This document shows, one piece after another, positions 49,539-57,452 of a stretch of DNA of 64,000 nucleotides. The notes beneath the pieces were generated by a model. The model did not search any database, had not been told where the DNA came from, and saw nothing but the letters and a program-made list of their open reading frames with translations. The stretch is from Pseudomonadota bacterium (GTDB taxonomy: Bacteria; Pseudomonadota; Gammaproteobacteria; Burkholderiales; Burkholderiaceae_C), in NCBI GenBank assembly GCA_963205115.1, contig CAUJHV010000003.1:1-64000 (forward strand), written 5' to 3'. Every line of letters starts with the position of its first letter. Position 1 is the first letter of the stretch. A program made the position numbers and the translations under genes.

Positions 49539-50744
49539 TCAGGCGCCGTGGCGCCCGACGATGGCCACCGCGCACACGTTCTGGTGCGGGTGGCCGCCGA
49601 GGTTGTGCGTGAGGCCGAGTTCGAAGTCCTTCAGCTGGCGTTCGCCGGCGCGGTGCTGCAGCTGCAGCCAGATCTCGTAGACCATGCGCAGGCCCGACGC
49701 GCCGATGGGGTGGCCGAAACATTTCAGGCCGCCGTCGGGCTGCACCGGCAGCGCGCCATGGCGGTCGAAGTGGCCGTCCAGCACGTCGTAGAGCGCGCGG
49801 CCGGGTGCGCTGAAACCCAGGTCTTCCATCAGCACGGTCTCGGTGACGGAAAAGCAGTCGTGCACCTCGGCCATGCCGATCTGGCGTCGCGGGTCGGTGA
49901 TGCCCGCCGCCCGGTAGGCGCGTGCCGAGGCTTCTCGGGCGGTCTGGATGCTGGCGCCGTCCCAGGCCTGGAAGCCGGCTTCCTCGCCGTTGCTGACCGA
50001 CAGCTCGATGGCCTTGATGGTGACGAGCTCGCGGTGCGGCTGCAGCGCCCTGGCGATCTCGGGCGTGGTGAGGATCGCGCAGGCCGCGCCGTCGCTCACG
50101 CCGCAGCAGTCGTACAGGCCCAGCGGCGCGGCGATCGTCGCGGCCTTGAGCACGTCTTCCTCGGTGATGCGGTTGCGCAGGTGCGCCTTCGGGTTGAGCG
50201 CCGCGTTGTCGTGGCTCTTCACCGACACGTGGGCCATCGCGCGCTTGAGGTCCTTCATGTCGACGCCATGCTTGGCGGCGTAGGCCGAGGCCAGTTGGGC
50301 GAAGGCGCCGGGCGCGGTGCTGTTGGGCAGCCAGAGGTCGTTGGCAACGCCGCGTGTGCGCACGGGCAAGCCGCCGTAGCCGGTGTCCTTGAGCTTCTCG
50401 ACACCCAGCGCGAGCACGATGTCGTAGGCGCCCGAGGCCACCGCGTAGGCCGCGCCACGCAAGGCTTCGGTGCCGGTGGCGCAGGCGTTCTCCACGCGGG
50501 TGGCCGCGATGCGCGGCAGCCGCAGCGCCGCAGCCAGTGGGCCGGCGGTCTTGCCGACGTTGTTCTCTTCCAGGCACACGCCCAGCCAGGCGGCTTCGAT
50601 CTGGCCGAGCTCGATCCCGGCATCGGCCTGGGCCTCGTTGAAGGCCTCGACCATCAGCTCGTCGGCGCCGGCGTCCCAGCGCTCGCCGAAACGCGAACAA
50701 CCCATGCCGAGGATGGCGACCTTGTCGCGGATGCCGCTGGCCAT
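49539..50744 (-). CDS. SCP2-type thiolase (acetyl-CoA acetyltransferase family)
   Basis: A 401-residue thiolase of the SCP-x/non-specific lipid-transfer type. The nucleophilic cysteine is in RVENACATGTEALRGAAYAV. Other motifs are GMAEVHDCFSVTETV, KCFGHPIGASGLRMVYEI and the C-terminal GLTHNLGGHPHQNVCAVAI. This class usually works with a DUF35 zinc-ribbon/OB protein, and a DUF35 fusion is encoded just upstream at 50821-52248. It probably cleaves a 3-ketoacyl-CoA at the chain-shortening step. Confidence 0.93.
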   Translation of the reverse strand: MASGIRDKVAILGMGCSRFGERWDAGADELMVEAFNEAQADAGIELGQIEAAWLGVCLEENNVGKTAGPLAAALRLPRIAATRVENACATGTEALRGAAYAVASGAYDIVLALGVEKLKDTGYGGLPVRTRGVANDLWLPNSTAPGAFAQLASAYAAKHGVDMKDLKRAMAHVSVKSHDNAALNPKAHLRNRITEEDVLKAATIAAPLGLYDCCGVSDGAACAILTTPEIARALQPHRELVTIKAIELSVSNGEEAGFQAWDGASIQTAREASARAYRAAGITDPRRQIGMAEVHDCFSVTETVLMEDLGFSAPGRALYDVLDGHFDRHGALPVQPDGGLKCFGHPIGASGLRMVYEIWLQLQHRAGERQLKDFELGLTHNLGGHPHQNVCAVAIVGRHGA

Positions 50745-50820
50745 CGTCAGCTCCCCCGGGCCGCGCCAAGGGGCGCAAGCGCCTCCACGGCAGGCAGCGA
50801 ACGCATGTCAGCGTGGGGGC

Positions 50821-52248
50821 TCATGACTTGTCCTCTCTCACGGGGGTGGCCTTCCAGAAATAGCGCCGGAAACCGCGCTGGCGGTCGAATTCCTTGATGC
50901 GGTAGACCATGCGCAGCGGCAGGCCCACGGCGAGCTCGCCGTTGTCGGTATCGGCGAACTCCATCAGCACGCGCGCACCGTCGTCGAAGTCGACATGGCC
51001 GAACTGGAACGGCGGGTGCGGCGTGTAGGCCAGGAAATCGGTGGTGTGCGACATGACTTTGGCGTGCGCATCGGCCAGGCTCACCGGAACCTGCGTCTTC
51101 TGCGCGCGGCACGCGGGGTTCACGCAGACGCCGGTGCGCGGGAACTGCACCGTGCCGCAGGCACTGCAGCGGCCGCCCTCAAAGCGCGCGGCGCGCGCGT
51201 GGTCGCGCCAGGCGGCGGTGAGCGCGGTCTTGTTGTCCATCTCGGCGCGCATGCCCCACTCCAGGCCGATCTGGCCGGTGAAGGAGAGGTACTTCATGTA
51301 GCTCGTCTCGGCCTTGCCTTCGGCCGGCACGTCGCCGGGGCATGGTGCATCGGTGCGGCGCAGCAGCAGCGCGTCGCAGCCGCTGCCGAAGGCGCCGACG
51401 AGGATCAGCGCACCCGGCGCCGCAGCGCGCAGCGCGATGTCGAGCATGGCCAGCGGCTGTGCGCTGCCCAGGTCGCCCACCGTCTCGTGCTCGGTCGACA
51501 CCAGCGCGCTGGCGGGCACGCCGAGCTTCTTGGCGACAGCCTCGTTCACTTTCGGCAGCGGCGCCGGCAGCACGAAGTGCGCCACCTCGGCGGCGCTGAC
51601 GCCGGCCTCGGCCAGGCAGGCCTTGAGCGTGCCGAGTGCCACCTTCATGTAGCCCTCGTCGCGCACCCAGCGTTCTTCCCAGCCGTAGTCGTGGTCGTGG
51701 CCGGTTTCGCGGAAATGGTCGACGAGGTCGGCGTGCACGCTGCGGTGGGCGAGGAACTGCGCGATCACCGCGCCTGGCCCGACCAGCGCGCCGGCGGCAC
51801 CGTCGCCTTGGATCATTTCCTGCGCGCTCGCCGGGCGCGGCGTGCGGCGCTCGGCGGCCAGCAGCAGGGCGGCGGCGGGTTGGCGCAGCGCCGCGGCGAG
51901 TTCGGCCAGCGCGGCGCGCGAGGTGGAGGCCACGTCACGCAAGGCGGTGCCTTCGGCCAGGCCGACGGCGGCGGCGACGATGCCCGCGTTCAGCCGGTCG
52001 GCGAAGGGCAGCGTGGTCGAGGCCAGCGTCAGTGTCGACACCGCGCCGGGCGCCAGCTGGCGCGCCGCCTCGACGGCCATCGTGACCACGTCCTCGTCCC
52101 AGTGGGCCATGGCGCGGCGGCCCTTGGCCAGGCCGCGCAGGCCGGGCGCCATCCAGCGGTGCTGCGAGAAGACCTCGCTGCGCTCCAGGCGCAGGCGCGG
52201 CACGTAGCGTGTGGTGGCGAGCAGGCCGTATTCGGCTGAGGTGTTCAT
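50821..52248 (-). CDS. HMG-CoA synthase-like protein fused to a DUF35 zinc-ribbon/OB domain
   Basis: A 475-residue fusion. Residues 1-330 have the thiolase-fold layout of archaeal-type HMG-CoA synthase (YGLLATTRYVPRLRLERSE, EDVVTMAVEAARQL, STEHETVGDLGSAQPLAML). At the place of the catalytic cysteine the sequence reads DVASTSRAAL, and the region of the catalytic histidine reads FVLPAPLPKVN. Both residues therefore seem lost. The C-terminus is DUF35, with a zinc ribbon (GGRCSACGTVQFP, CVNPAC) and an OB-fold domain (QFGHVDFDDGARVLMEFAD). It likely acts as a partner or scaffold for the SCP2-type thiolase encoded next. First gene of the operon. Confidence 0.85.
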   Translation of the reverse strand: MNTSAEYGLLATTRYVPRLRLERSEVFSQHRWMAPGLRGLAKGRRAMAHWDEDVVTMAVEAARQLAPGAVSTLTLASTTLPFADRLNAGIVAAAVGLAEGTALRDVASTSRAALAELAAALRQPAAALLLAAERRTPRPASAQEMIQGDGAAGALVGPGAVIAQFLAHRSVHADLVDHFRETGHDHDYGWEERWVRDEGYMKVALGTLKACLAEAGVSAAEVAHFVLPAPLPKVNEAVAKKLGVPASALVSTEHETVGDLGSAQPLAMLDIALRAAAPGALILVGAFGSGCDALLLRRTDAPCPGDVPAEGKAETSYMKYLSFTGQIGLEWGMRAEMDNKTALTAAWRDHARAARFEGGRCSACGTVQFPRTGVCVNPACRAQKTQVPVSLADAHAKVMSHTTDFLAYTPHPPFQFGHVDFDDGARVLMEFADTDNGELAVGLPLRMVYRIKEFDRQRGFRRYFWKATPVREDKS

Positions 52249-52308
52249 CTGCGTCCGGGAACGGCCGATTGGCGGCGGGCAGTTAAGCGTTTATGCTGTG
52301 ACGCATGA

Positions 52309-52324
52309 TACGCTAGTGCACGAT
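52309..52324 (+). promoter_or_regulatory. Shared 16-bp element, site B
   Basis: The site reads TACGCTAGTGCACGAT, 14 of 15 defined positions of the consensus. It lies between the divergent HMGCS-DUF35 operon (start 52248) and the SDR-BKACE operon (start 52409). With site A it shares 16 of 20 bases over an extended alignment. Confidence 0.65.
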
Positions 52325-52408
52325 AATGGAGCAAGGCAGGCGATCGACCTTGCGCACGGGGTTTTCCCGGTTGGCGGCAGGGCACGCGGCGCGACGAATG
52401 GAGAGCAC

Positions 52409-53323
52409 ATGAGCAGATTGCTGGAAGGCAAGGTGGCGCTGGTCACCGGAGGCGGGCGGGGCGTGGGGCGCGGCATCGCCATCGCGATGGCCGAGGCCGG
52501 CGCGAAGGTGGTCGTCAATGACCTGGGCGCCACGCTGGACGGACAGGCCAGTGGCGAGCAGCCGGCCCAGGAGGTCGTGGCCGCGATCGAGGCACTCGGC
52601 GGCGAAGCCCTCGTCGACGGCGGCTCGGTCGCCGAGTGGAATGCCGCGCACCGCATGGTGCAGGCTGCGGTCGAGCGTTTCGGCCGCATCGACATCGTCG
52701 TCAACAACGCGGGCATCCTGCGCGACGTGATGTTCCACCGCATGAGCGAGCCCGAGTGGGACGCCGTGATGGCCGTGCACCTGAAGGGCAGCTTCAACGT
52801 CAGCCGCGCGGCGGCGCCGCACTTCAAGGCGCAGGGCAGCGGCGTGTACGTGCACATGAGCTCCACCTCGGGCCTGATCGGCAACCTCGGCCAGGCCAAC
52901 TATTCGGCGGCCAAGCTGGGCATCGCCGCGCTGTCCAAGTCGATCGCGATGGACATGGCGAAATTCGGCGTGCGCTCGAACGCGGTCGCACCCTTCGCGT
53001 GGACGCGCATGATCGACTCCATTCCGGCCGAGACGCCCGAGCAGAAGAAGCGTGTCGACGGCCTGAAGAAGCTGGTGCCGGAGAAGGTGGCTCCCTTTGT
53101 CGTTGCGCTGTGTGCCGACGAGGCGAAAGACGTCACGGGGCAGATCTTCGGCGTGCGCAACAACGAGATCTACCTGTTCAGCCAGCCGCGACCCATCCGC
53201 AGCGCACACCGCGGCGAAGGCTGGACCCCCGAGACGGTGCTGGAGACCGCCCTGCCAATGATGCGCGCCGATTTCTACGCGCTCGACCGCTCGGCAGACG
53301 TCTTCACCTGGGATCCCGTCTGA
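52409..53323 (+). CDS. SDR-family 3-hydroxyacyl-CoA dehydrogenase (MFE-2/FOX2-like)
   Basis: A 304-residue short-chain dehydrogenase of the peroxisomal multifunctional enzyme type 2 group. Motifs are VTGGGRGVGRGIAIAMAEAG, the insertion VVNDLGATLDGQ, IVVNNAGILRDVMFHRMSE, and the catalytic YSAAK in GQANYSAAKLG. The C-terminal extension (FGVRNNEIYLFSQPRP) is typical. It oxidises (R)-3-hydroxyacyl-CoA, which fits the R-specific MaoC hydratases in this region. It is the first gene of a two-gene operon with the BKACE gene, from the divergent promoter with site B. Confidence 0.9.
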   Translation: MSRLLEGKVALVTGGGRGVGRGIAIAMAEAGAKVVVNDLGATLDGQASGEQPAQEVVAAIEALGGEALVDGGSVAEWNAAHRMVQAAVERFGRIDIVVNNAGILRDVMFHRMSEPEWDAVMAVHLKGSFNVSRAAAPHFKAQGSGVYVHMSSTSGLIGNLGQANYSAAKLGIAALSKSIAMDMAKFGVRSNAVAPFAWTRMIDSIPAETPEQKKRVDGLKKLVPEKVAPFVVALCADEAKDVTGQIFGVRNNEIYLFSQPRPIRSAHRGEGWTPETVLETALPMMRADFYALDRSADVFTWDPV

Positions 53324-53378
53324 GAAGCTGACCCCATTCCAACCTGACCAATCTGAACCCCGCCAAGGAGACACGCCC

Positions 53379-54311
53379 ATGTCCGCCCAGAAGAAGGTCA
53401 TCATCACCTGCGCCGTCACGGGCGCGATCCACACGCCGTCGATGTCGCCGTACCTGCCGGTCACCGCGCAGGAAATCGCCGATGCCGCGGTGGGCGCCGT
53501 CGAGGCGGGTGCCGCCATCATCCACCTGCACGCGCGCGACCCCGTTACCGGCAAGCCCGACCAGCGGCCGGAGGCTTTCCTGCCCTTCCTGAAGGACATC
53601 AAGGCGCGCTCCGATGCGGTCATCAACCTCACCACCGGTGGTTCGCCCTACATGACCGTGCAGGAGCGCATGCTGCCGGCCAAGACGCTGAAGCCCGAGG
53701 TGGCGTCGATGAACATGGGCACGATGAACTTCGGCCTGTTCCCGATGCTGCAGCGCTACAAGGAGTTCAAGCACGACTGGGAGCGCCCGTACCTGGAAGG
53801 CAGCAAGGACCTGATCTTCCGCAACACCTACGGCGACCTCGAGACCGTGCTGACCGAGTTGTCGGCGAACCAGACGCGCTACGAGTTCGAGTGCTATGAC
53901 ACCTCACACCTGTACAACCTGGCGCACTTCGTCGACCGCGGCCTGGTGCAGGCGCCGTTTTTCGTGCAGACCGTGTTCGGCATCCTCGGCGGCATCGGCA
54001 GCCACCCGGACGACGTGATGCACATGAAGCGCACCGCCGACCGCCTGTTCGGCAAGGACTACCGCTGGTCGGTGCTGGGCGCCGGACGCGCGCAGATGCC
54101 GATTGCGGCGATGTCGGCATCGATGGGCGGCAACGTGCGTGTGGGCCTGGAGGACAGCCTGTGGATCGGCGCCGGCCAGCTGGCCAAGACCAACGCCGAA
54201 CAGGTGCGCAAGGCGCGCGAGATCATCGAGGGCCTGGGCCTGCAGGTCGCGACACCGGCCGAGGCACGCGAGATCCTGGCGTTGAAGGGCAAGGACGCCG
54301 TCGCGTTCTGA
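53379..54311 (+). CDS. Beta-keto acid cleavage enzyme (BKACE, DUF849)
   Basis: A 310-residue TIM-barrel enzyme. BKACE proteins use a zinc ion to react a beta-keto acid with acetyl-CoA, giving acetoacetate and a new acyl-CoA. The metal-site histidines are in AIIHLHARDPVTGKPDQRP, and other blocks are VINLTTGGSPYMTV, SMNMGTMNFG, FGILGGIGSHPDDVMHMK and GNVRVGLEDSLWIG. It follows the SDR gene by 55 bp. Here it could shorten a free beta-keto acid without thiolase, giving the pathway a second chain-cleavage route. Confidence 0.93.
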   Translation: MSAQKKVIITCAVTGAIHTPSMSPYLPVTAQEIADAAVGAVEAGAAIIHLHARDPVTGKPDQRPEAFLPFLKDIKARSDAVINLTTGGSPYMTVQERMLPAKTLKPEVASMNMGTMNFGLFPMLQRYKEFKHDWERPYLEGSKDLIFRNTYGDLETVLTELSANQTRYEFECYDTSHLYNLAHFVDRGLVQAPFFVQTVFGILGGIGSHPDDVMHMKRTADRLFGKDYRWSVLGAGRAQMPIAAMSASMGGNVRVGLEDSLWIGAGQLAKTNAEQVRKAREIIEGLGLQVATPAEAREILALKGKDAVAF

Positions 54312-54392
54312 GTGCCACGAGGGGGCCGCCGCGGATGCGGGTTAGACCTGTGCCGGACGGCGCCTTCGCGCGGGCCGTGCAGGCCTAGAATG

Positions 54393-54408
54393 TACGCATC
54401 CTTACAGT
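54393..54408 (+). promoter_or_regulatory. Shared 16-bp element, site E (marR promoter)
   Basis: The site reads TACGCATCCTTACAGT and is the weakest of the five: the TACGC start and the TAC block agree and the middle diverges. It lies 35-50 bp upstream of the MarR gene, where an autoregulatory site is expected. Confidence 0.4.
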
Positions 54409-54442
54409 AACAGGTCGACGCCTCGTCGCCGGCCTCCACGGC

Positions 54443-54907
54443 ATGCCGACAGATCCGCACAGCATTGACTGGGAGCTCCGGCTCGGCTTCCTCATCCACG
54501 ACGTGTCGCGCCTGCGGCGCAGCGCCTTCGACCGCTGCCTGAAGCCTCTGAACGTCACGCGTTCGCAGTGGTGGGTGCTGGCCTACCTCTCGCGCGAGGA
54601 CGGCATGACGCAGAGCCAGCTCGCCGAGGAACTGGACCTGGGCAAGGTGGCGGTGGGTGGCCTGATCGACCGGCTGGAGAAGTCCGGCCTCGTGCGTCGC
54701 GAGGCCGACGCCAGCGACCGCCGCGTCAACCGCGTCTTCCTCGAGCCCAAGAGCAAGCAGCTCATTACCAAGATGCGCAAGGTGAGCCACCGCATGAACG
54801 CGCAGATCCTCGAGGGCCTGGTCGACGAACGGCTCGAGAGCACCGCGCTCACGCTCGATCAGATGAAGCGCAACTTGCTCACCTACCTGCAGGGCAGCGA
54901 GATCTGA
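54443..54907 (+). CDS. MarR-family transcriptional regulator
   Basis: A 154-residue MarR protein with a winged helix in the middle: LGFLIHDVSRLRRSAFDRCL, then TRSQWWVLAYLSREDGMTQSQLAEEL, the recognition region KVAVGGLIDRLEKSGLV and the wing RREADASDRRVN. Proteins of this class that control aromatic and alicyclic acyl-CoA catabolism respond to acyl-CoA, and BadR of R. palustris is a MarR regulator of cyclohexanecarboxylate genes. It lies among the alicyclic-type genes and is the best candidate to bind the shared 16-bp element. Confidence 0.93.
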   Translation: MPTDPHSIDWELRLGFLIHDVSRLRRSAFDRCLKPLNVTRSQWWVLAYLSREDGMTQSQLAEELDLGKVAVGGLIDRLEKSGLVRREADASDRRVNRVFLEPKSKQLITKMRKVSHRMNAQILEGLVDERLESTALTLDQMKRNLLTYLQGSEI

Positions 54908-54958
54908 GCACCCTTTCGGGTTGACCATGACACGGCGCGCTGTTCATAATACATACCA

Positions 54959-54974
54959 TACGGTAGTGAACTAA
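54959..54974 (+). promoter_or_regulatory. Shared 16-bp element, site C
   Basis: The site reads TACGGTAGTGAACTAA, 13 of 15 defined positions of the consensus. It lies 56-71 bp upstream of the AliA-like ligase start. The flanking TACC-ATAC-GGTA is an additional palindrome. Confidence 0.6.
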
Positions 54975-55029
54975 AACGGGCGGCGCGGACACACCTGCAC
55001 CGGCGCACCCGGTCACAGGAGACTTGTGC

Positions 55030-56658
55030 ATGACCGCCGGCCGCTTCGACACCGCCGCCCACGCCCGCGCCATGCGTGCGAGCGGCTTCTGGCTCGACAC
55101 CTCGTACGACGAGTTCCTCGTCCGGGCGATCGAGGCCACCCCCGACAAGCCCGCGCTGGTGGCCTATCGCGCCGACCGTGAAGGTGCGCGCCGCATCGGC
55201 TGGCGTGAATTCGGCGACCTTGTCGCGCGCAGCGCGGCGGCTTTGCGCGGCCTGGGCGTGGAGGCGGGCGATATCGTCGGCGTGCAGTTGCCGAACTGGT
55301 GGGAGTTCGTCGTCGTCTCGCTGGCGTGCAACCGCATCGGTGCGGTCGTCAACCCGCTGATGCCGATCTTCCGCGAGCGCGAGATGGGCTACATGCTGGG
55401 CTTTGCCGAAGCCAAGGTGCTGGTCGTGCCGAAGATGTTCCGTGGCTTCGACCACGCGGCGATGGCCTATGCGCTCAAGCGCGAGTGTCCGAAGCTGCAA
55501 CACGTGATCGTGGTCGACGGCGAGGGCGACGACGGCTTCGAGAAGATGCTGCTGTCCGGCAGCGCGCGCATCGAGCCCACGCCCGCACAACCGCTGCTGG
55601 CGCCCGATGCGATGGCGGTGGTGATGTTCACCTCGGGCACCACCGGATCGCCCAAGGGCGTGATGCACTCGACGAATACGCTGCTGGCCTGCAACCGGTC
55701 GCTGGCCGGCCGCTTCGGCCTGGTGACGGACGACGTGATGCTCGCGTGCTCGCCGCTGGGCCACATGACGGGCTATGCGGCCGTGATGCTGCTGGGCGTC
55801 AGCCTGGGTTCCACGGTCGTGCTGCAGGACGTGTGGGAGCCCAAGCGCGGCGTCACGCTGATGGCCGACGAGGGTGTCACCTTCACCGCGGCATCGACAC
55901 CCTTCCTGTCCGACATCTGCGAGGCCGTGGCCGGCGGCGCGCCGCGGCCATCGCGGCTGCGCAGCTTTCTGTGCGGCGGCGCGCCAATCCCGCCGGTGCT
56001 GATCGAGCGCGCGGCGCGTGAACTCGACCTCAAGGTCTGCTCGCTGTGGGGCATGACCGAGTCGCTGTCGAGCACGCTGACCGAGCCTGCGCGCGCGCAC
56101 GACAAGTCCTCCCGTACCGACGGCCGTTCGCTGGAAGGTGTCGATATCCAGGTGGTCGACTTCGATGGCAAGCCCATGCCGGTGGGACAGACCGGCCGCC
56201 TGCTGGTGCGCGGGGCGCAGATGTTCATGGGCTACTACAAGCGCCCGGACATCGAGACCTTCGACGCCGAGGGCTGGTTCGACACCGGCGACCTCGCCTA
56301 CATGGACGACGAGGGCTACATCCGCATCAACGGCCGCACCAAGGACGTGCTGATCCGCGGCGGCGAAAACGTGCCGGTGGTCGAGATCGAGGCGCTGCTC
56401 TACAAACACCCGTCGGTCGCCGCGGCGGCACTTGTCGGCTACCCGGATGCGCGGCTGGGCGAGCGCGGTTGCGCCTTCGTCGTGCTGCGACCCGGTGCTG
56501 GCTTGACCCTCGACGACTTGCAGGTCTACATGGCCGAATGCAAGGTCGCCAAGCAGTACTGGCCCGAACGCGTGGAAGTCGTCGCCGACCTGCCGCGCAC
56601 ACCCAGCGGCAAGATCCAGAAATTCAAGCTGCGCGAAGCCGCTGCGAAGGCCGGATGA
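55030..56658 (+). CDS. aliA: Cyclohexanecarboxylate-CoA ligase-like acyl-CoA synthetase (AliA-like)
   Basis: A 542-residue AMP-forming ligase. The P-loop is VMFTSGTTGSPKGVMHS (about residue 198). The blocks VQLPNWWEFVVVSLACNRIGAV, NPLMPIFREREMGYML and VPKMFRGFDHAAMAYAL match AliA of R. palustris closely. The AMP-binding region SLWGMTESLSSTLTEP and the C-terminal lysine motif LPRTPSGKIQKFKLRE are intact. It should activate a cyclic or branched acid to its CoA ester. ATG 55030 is chosen. The next gene overlaps it by 4 bp (ATGA). Site C lies in its promoter. Confidence 0.88.
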   Translation: MTAGRFDTAAHARAMRASGFWLDTSYDEFLVRAIEATPDKPALVAYRADREGARRIGWREFGDLVARSAAALRGLGVEAGDIVGVQLPNWWEFVVVSLACNRIGAVVNPLMPIFREREMGYMLGFAEAKVLVVPKMFRGFDHAAMAYALKRECPKLQHVIVVDGEGDDGFEKMLLSGSARIEPTPAQPLLAPDAMAVVMFTSGTTGSPKGVMHSTNTLLACNRSLAGRFGLVTDDVMLACSPLGHMTGYAAVMLLGVSLGSTVVLQDVWEPKRGVTLMADEGVTFTAASTPFLSDICEAVAGGAPRPSRLRSFLCGGAPIPPVLIERAARELDLKVCSLWGMTESLSSTLTEPARAHDKSSRTDGRSLEGVDIQVVDFDGKPMPVGQTGRLLVRGAQMFMGYYKRPDIETFDAEGWFDTGDLAYMDDEGYIRINGRTKDVLIRGGENVPVVEIEALLYKHPSVAAAALVGYPDARLGERGCAFVVLRPGAGLTLDDLQVYMAECKVAKQYWPERVEVVADLPRTPSGKIQKFKLREAAAKAG

Positions 56659-57452
56659 GCGACGCCCTTGTACTGGAACGCCAGGAGGGCGGCATCGCCC
56701 TGCTGCGCCTGAACCGCCCGGCGGTGCTGAATGCGCTGACCGATGCGCTGGTGGACGAGTTGCACGCCCTGCTGGGCGAACTGGCGGCCGACACCACGTT
56801 GCGCGTGCTGATCCTCACCGGCACCGGCCGCGGCTTCTGCGCCGGTTTCGATCTCGGCGAAGCGGCTGCCGCACCGGACGAAGGCGAACTGGGCCGCGCG
56901 ATCGCCTGGACGGCGCGCCAGGAGCGTTTTGCCGGTCTCATCCTCAAGCTGCGGGCGCTGCGCGCGCCGGTCATTGCCGCCGTCAACGGACTGGCCAATG
57001 GGGGCGGGCTGGCGCTCGCGCTGGGTGCCGAGATTCGGTACGCCGCGGCATCGGCGCGCTTCAACGCCGCCTTCGTGAAGGTGGGCATGACAGGCTGCGA
57101 CATGGGCGTGAGCTGGTTGCTGCCGCGATGCGTGGGCCTGTCGCGCTCGTTCGAGATGCTGATGACAGGCCGGCTCGTCGACGCGGCCGAGGCCGAGCGC
57201 ATCGGCCTCGTGACCGCCACCGTGCCCGATGAGGAGCTGCTGCCACGCGCACTGGCGACGGCGCGCGAGATCGCGGCGAACGACGCCTTCGGCGTGTGGA
57301 TGACCAAGCGCGGCGGCTGGGCCAACGCCGAGGCGCCGAGCCTGCAGCAGGCCATCGAGCTGGAGAACCGCTCGCAGATCCTGGCGCAGTCGACCGGCGG
57401 CCTTCAGCGCGCGGCAGAGGCGCTGCTGGCGCGCAGGCGCAGCAAGCCGTAG
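56655..57452 (+). CDS. Crotonase-family protein lacking both standard hydratase glutamates
   Basis: A 265-residue crotonase-fold protein. The oxyanion region reads NGLANGGGLALALGAEIRYA, with alanine where enoyl-CoA hydratase has its first glutamate. The second glutamate region reads ARFNAAFVKVGMTGCDMGVS, again without it, though an aspartate follows in GCDMG. So it is unlikely to be a simple hydratase; an isomerase, hydrolase or lyase activity fits better. It is translationally coupled to the AliA-like ligase. Its last 49 bp overlap the convergent ketopantoate reductase-like gene. Confidence 0.88.
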   Translation: MSDALVLERQEGGIALLRLNRPAVLNALTDALVDELHALLGELAADTTLRVLILTGTGRGFCAGFDLGEAAAAPDEGELGRAIAWTARQERFAGLILKLRALRAPVIAAVNGLANGGGLALALGAEIRYAAASARFNAAFVKVGMTGCDMGVSWLLPRCVGLSRSFEMLMTGRLVDAAEAERIGLVTATVPDEELLPRALATAREIAANDAFGVWMTKRGGWANAEAPSLQQAIELENRSQILAQSTGGLQRAAEALLARRRSKP

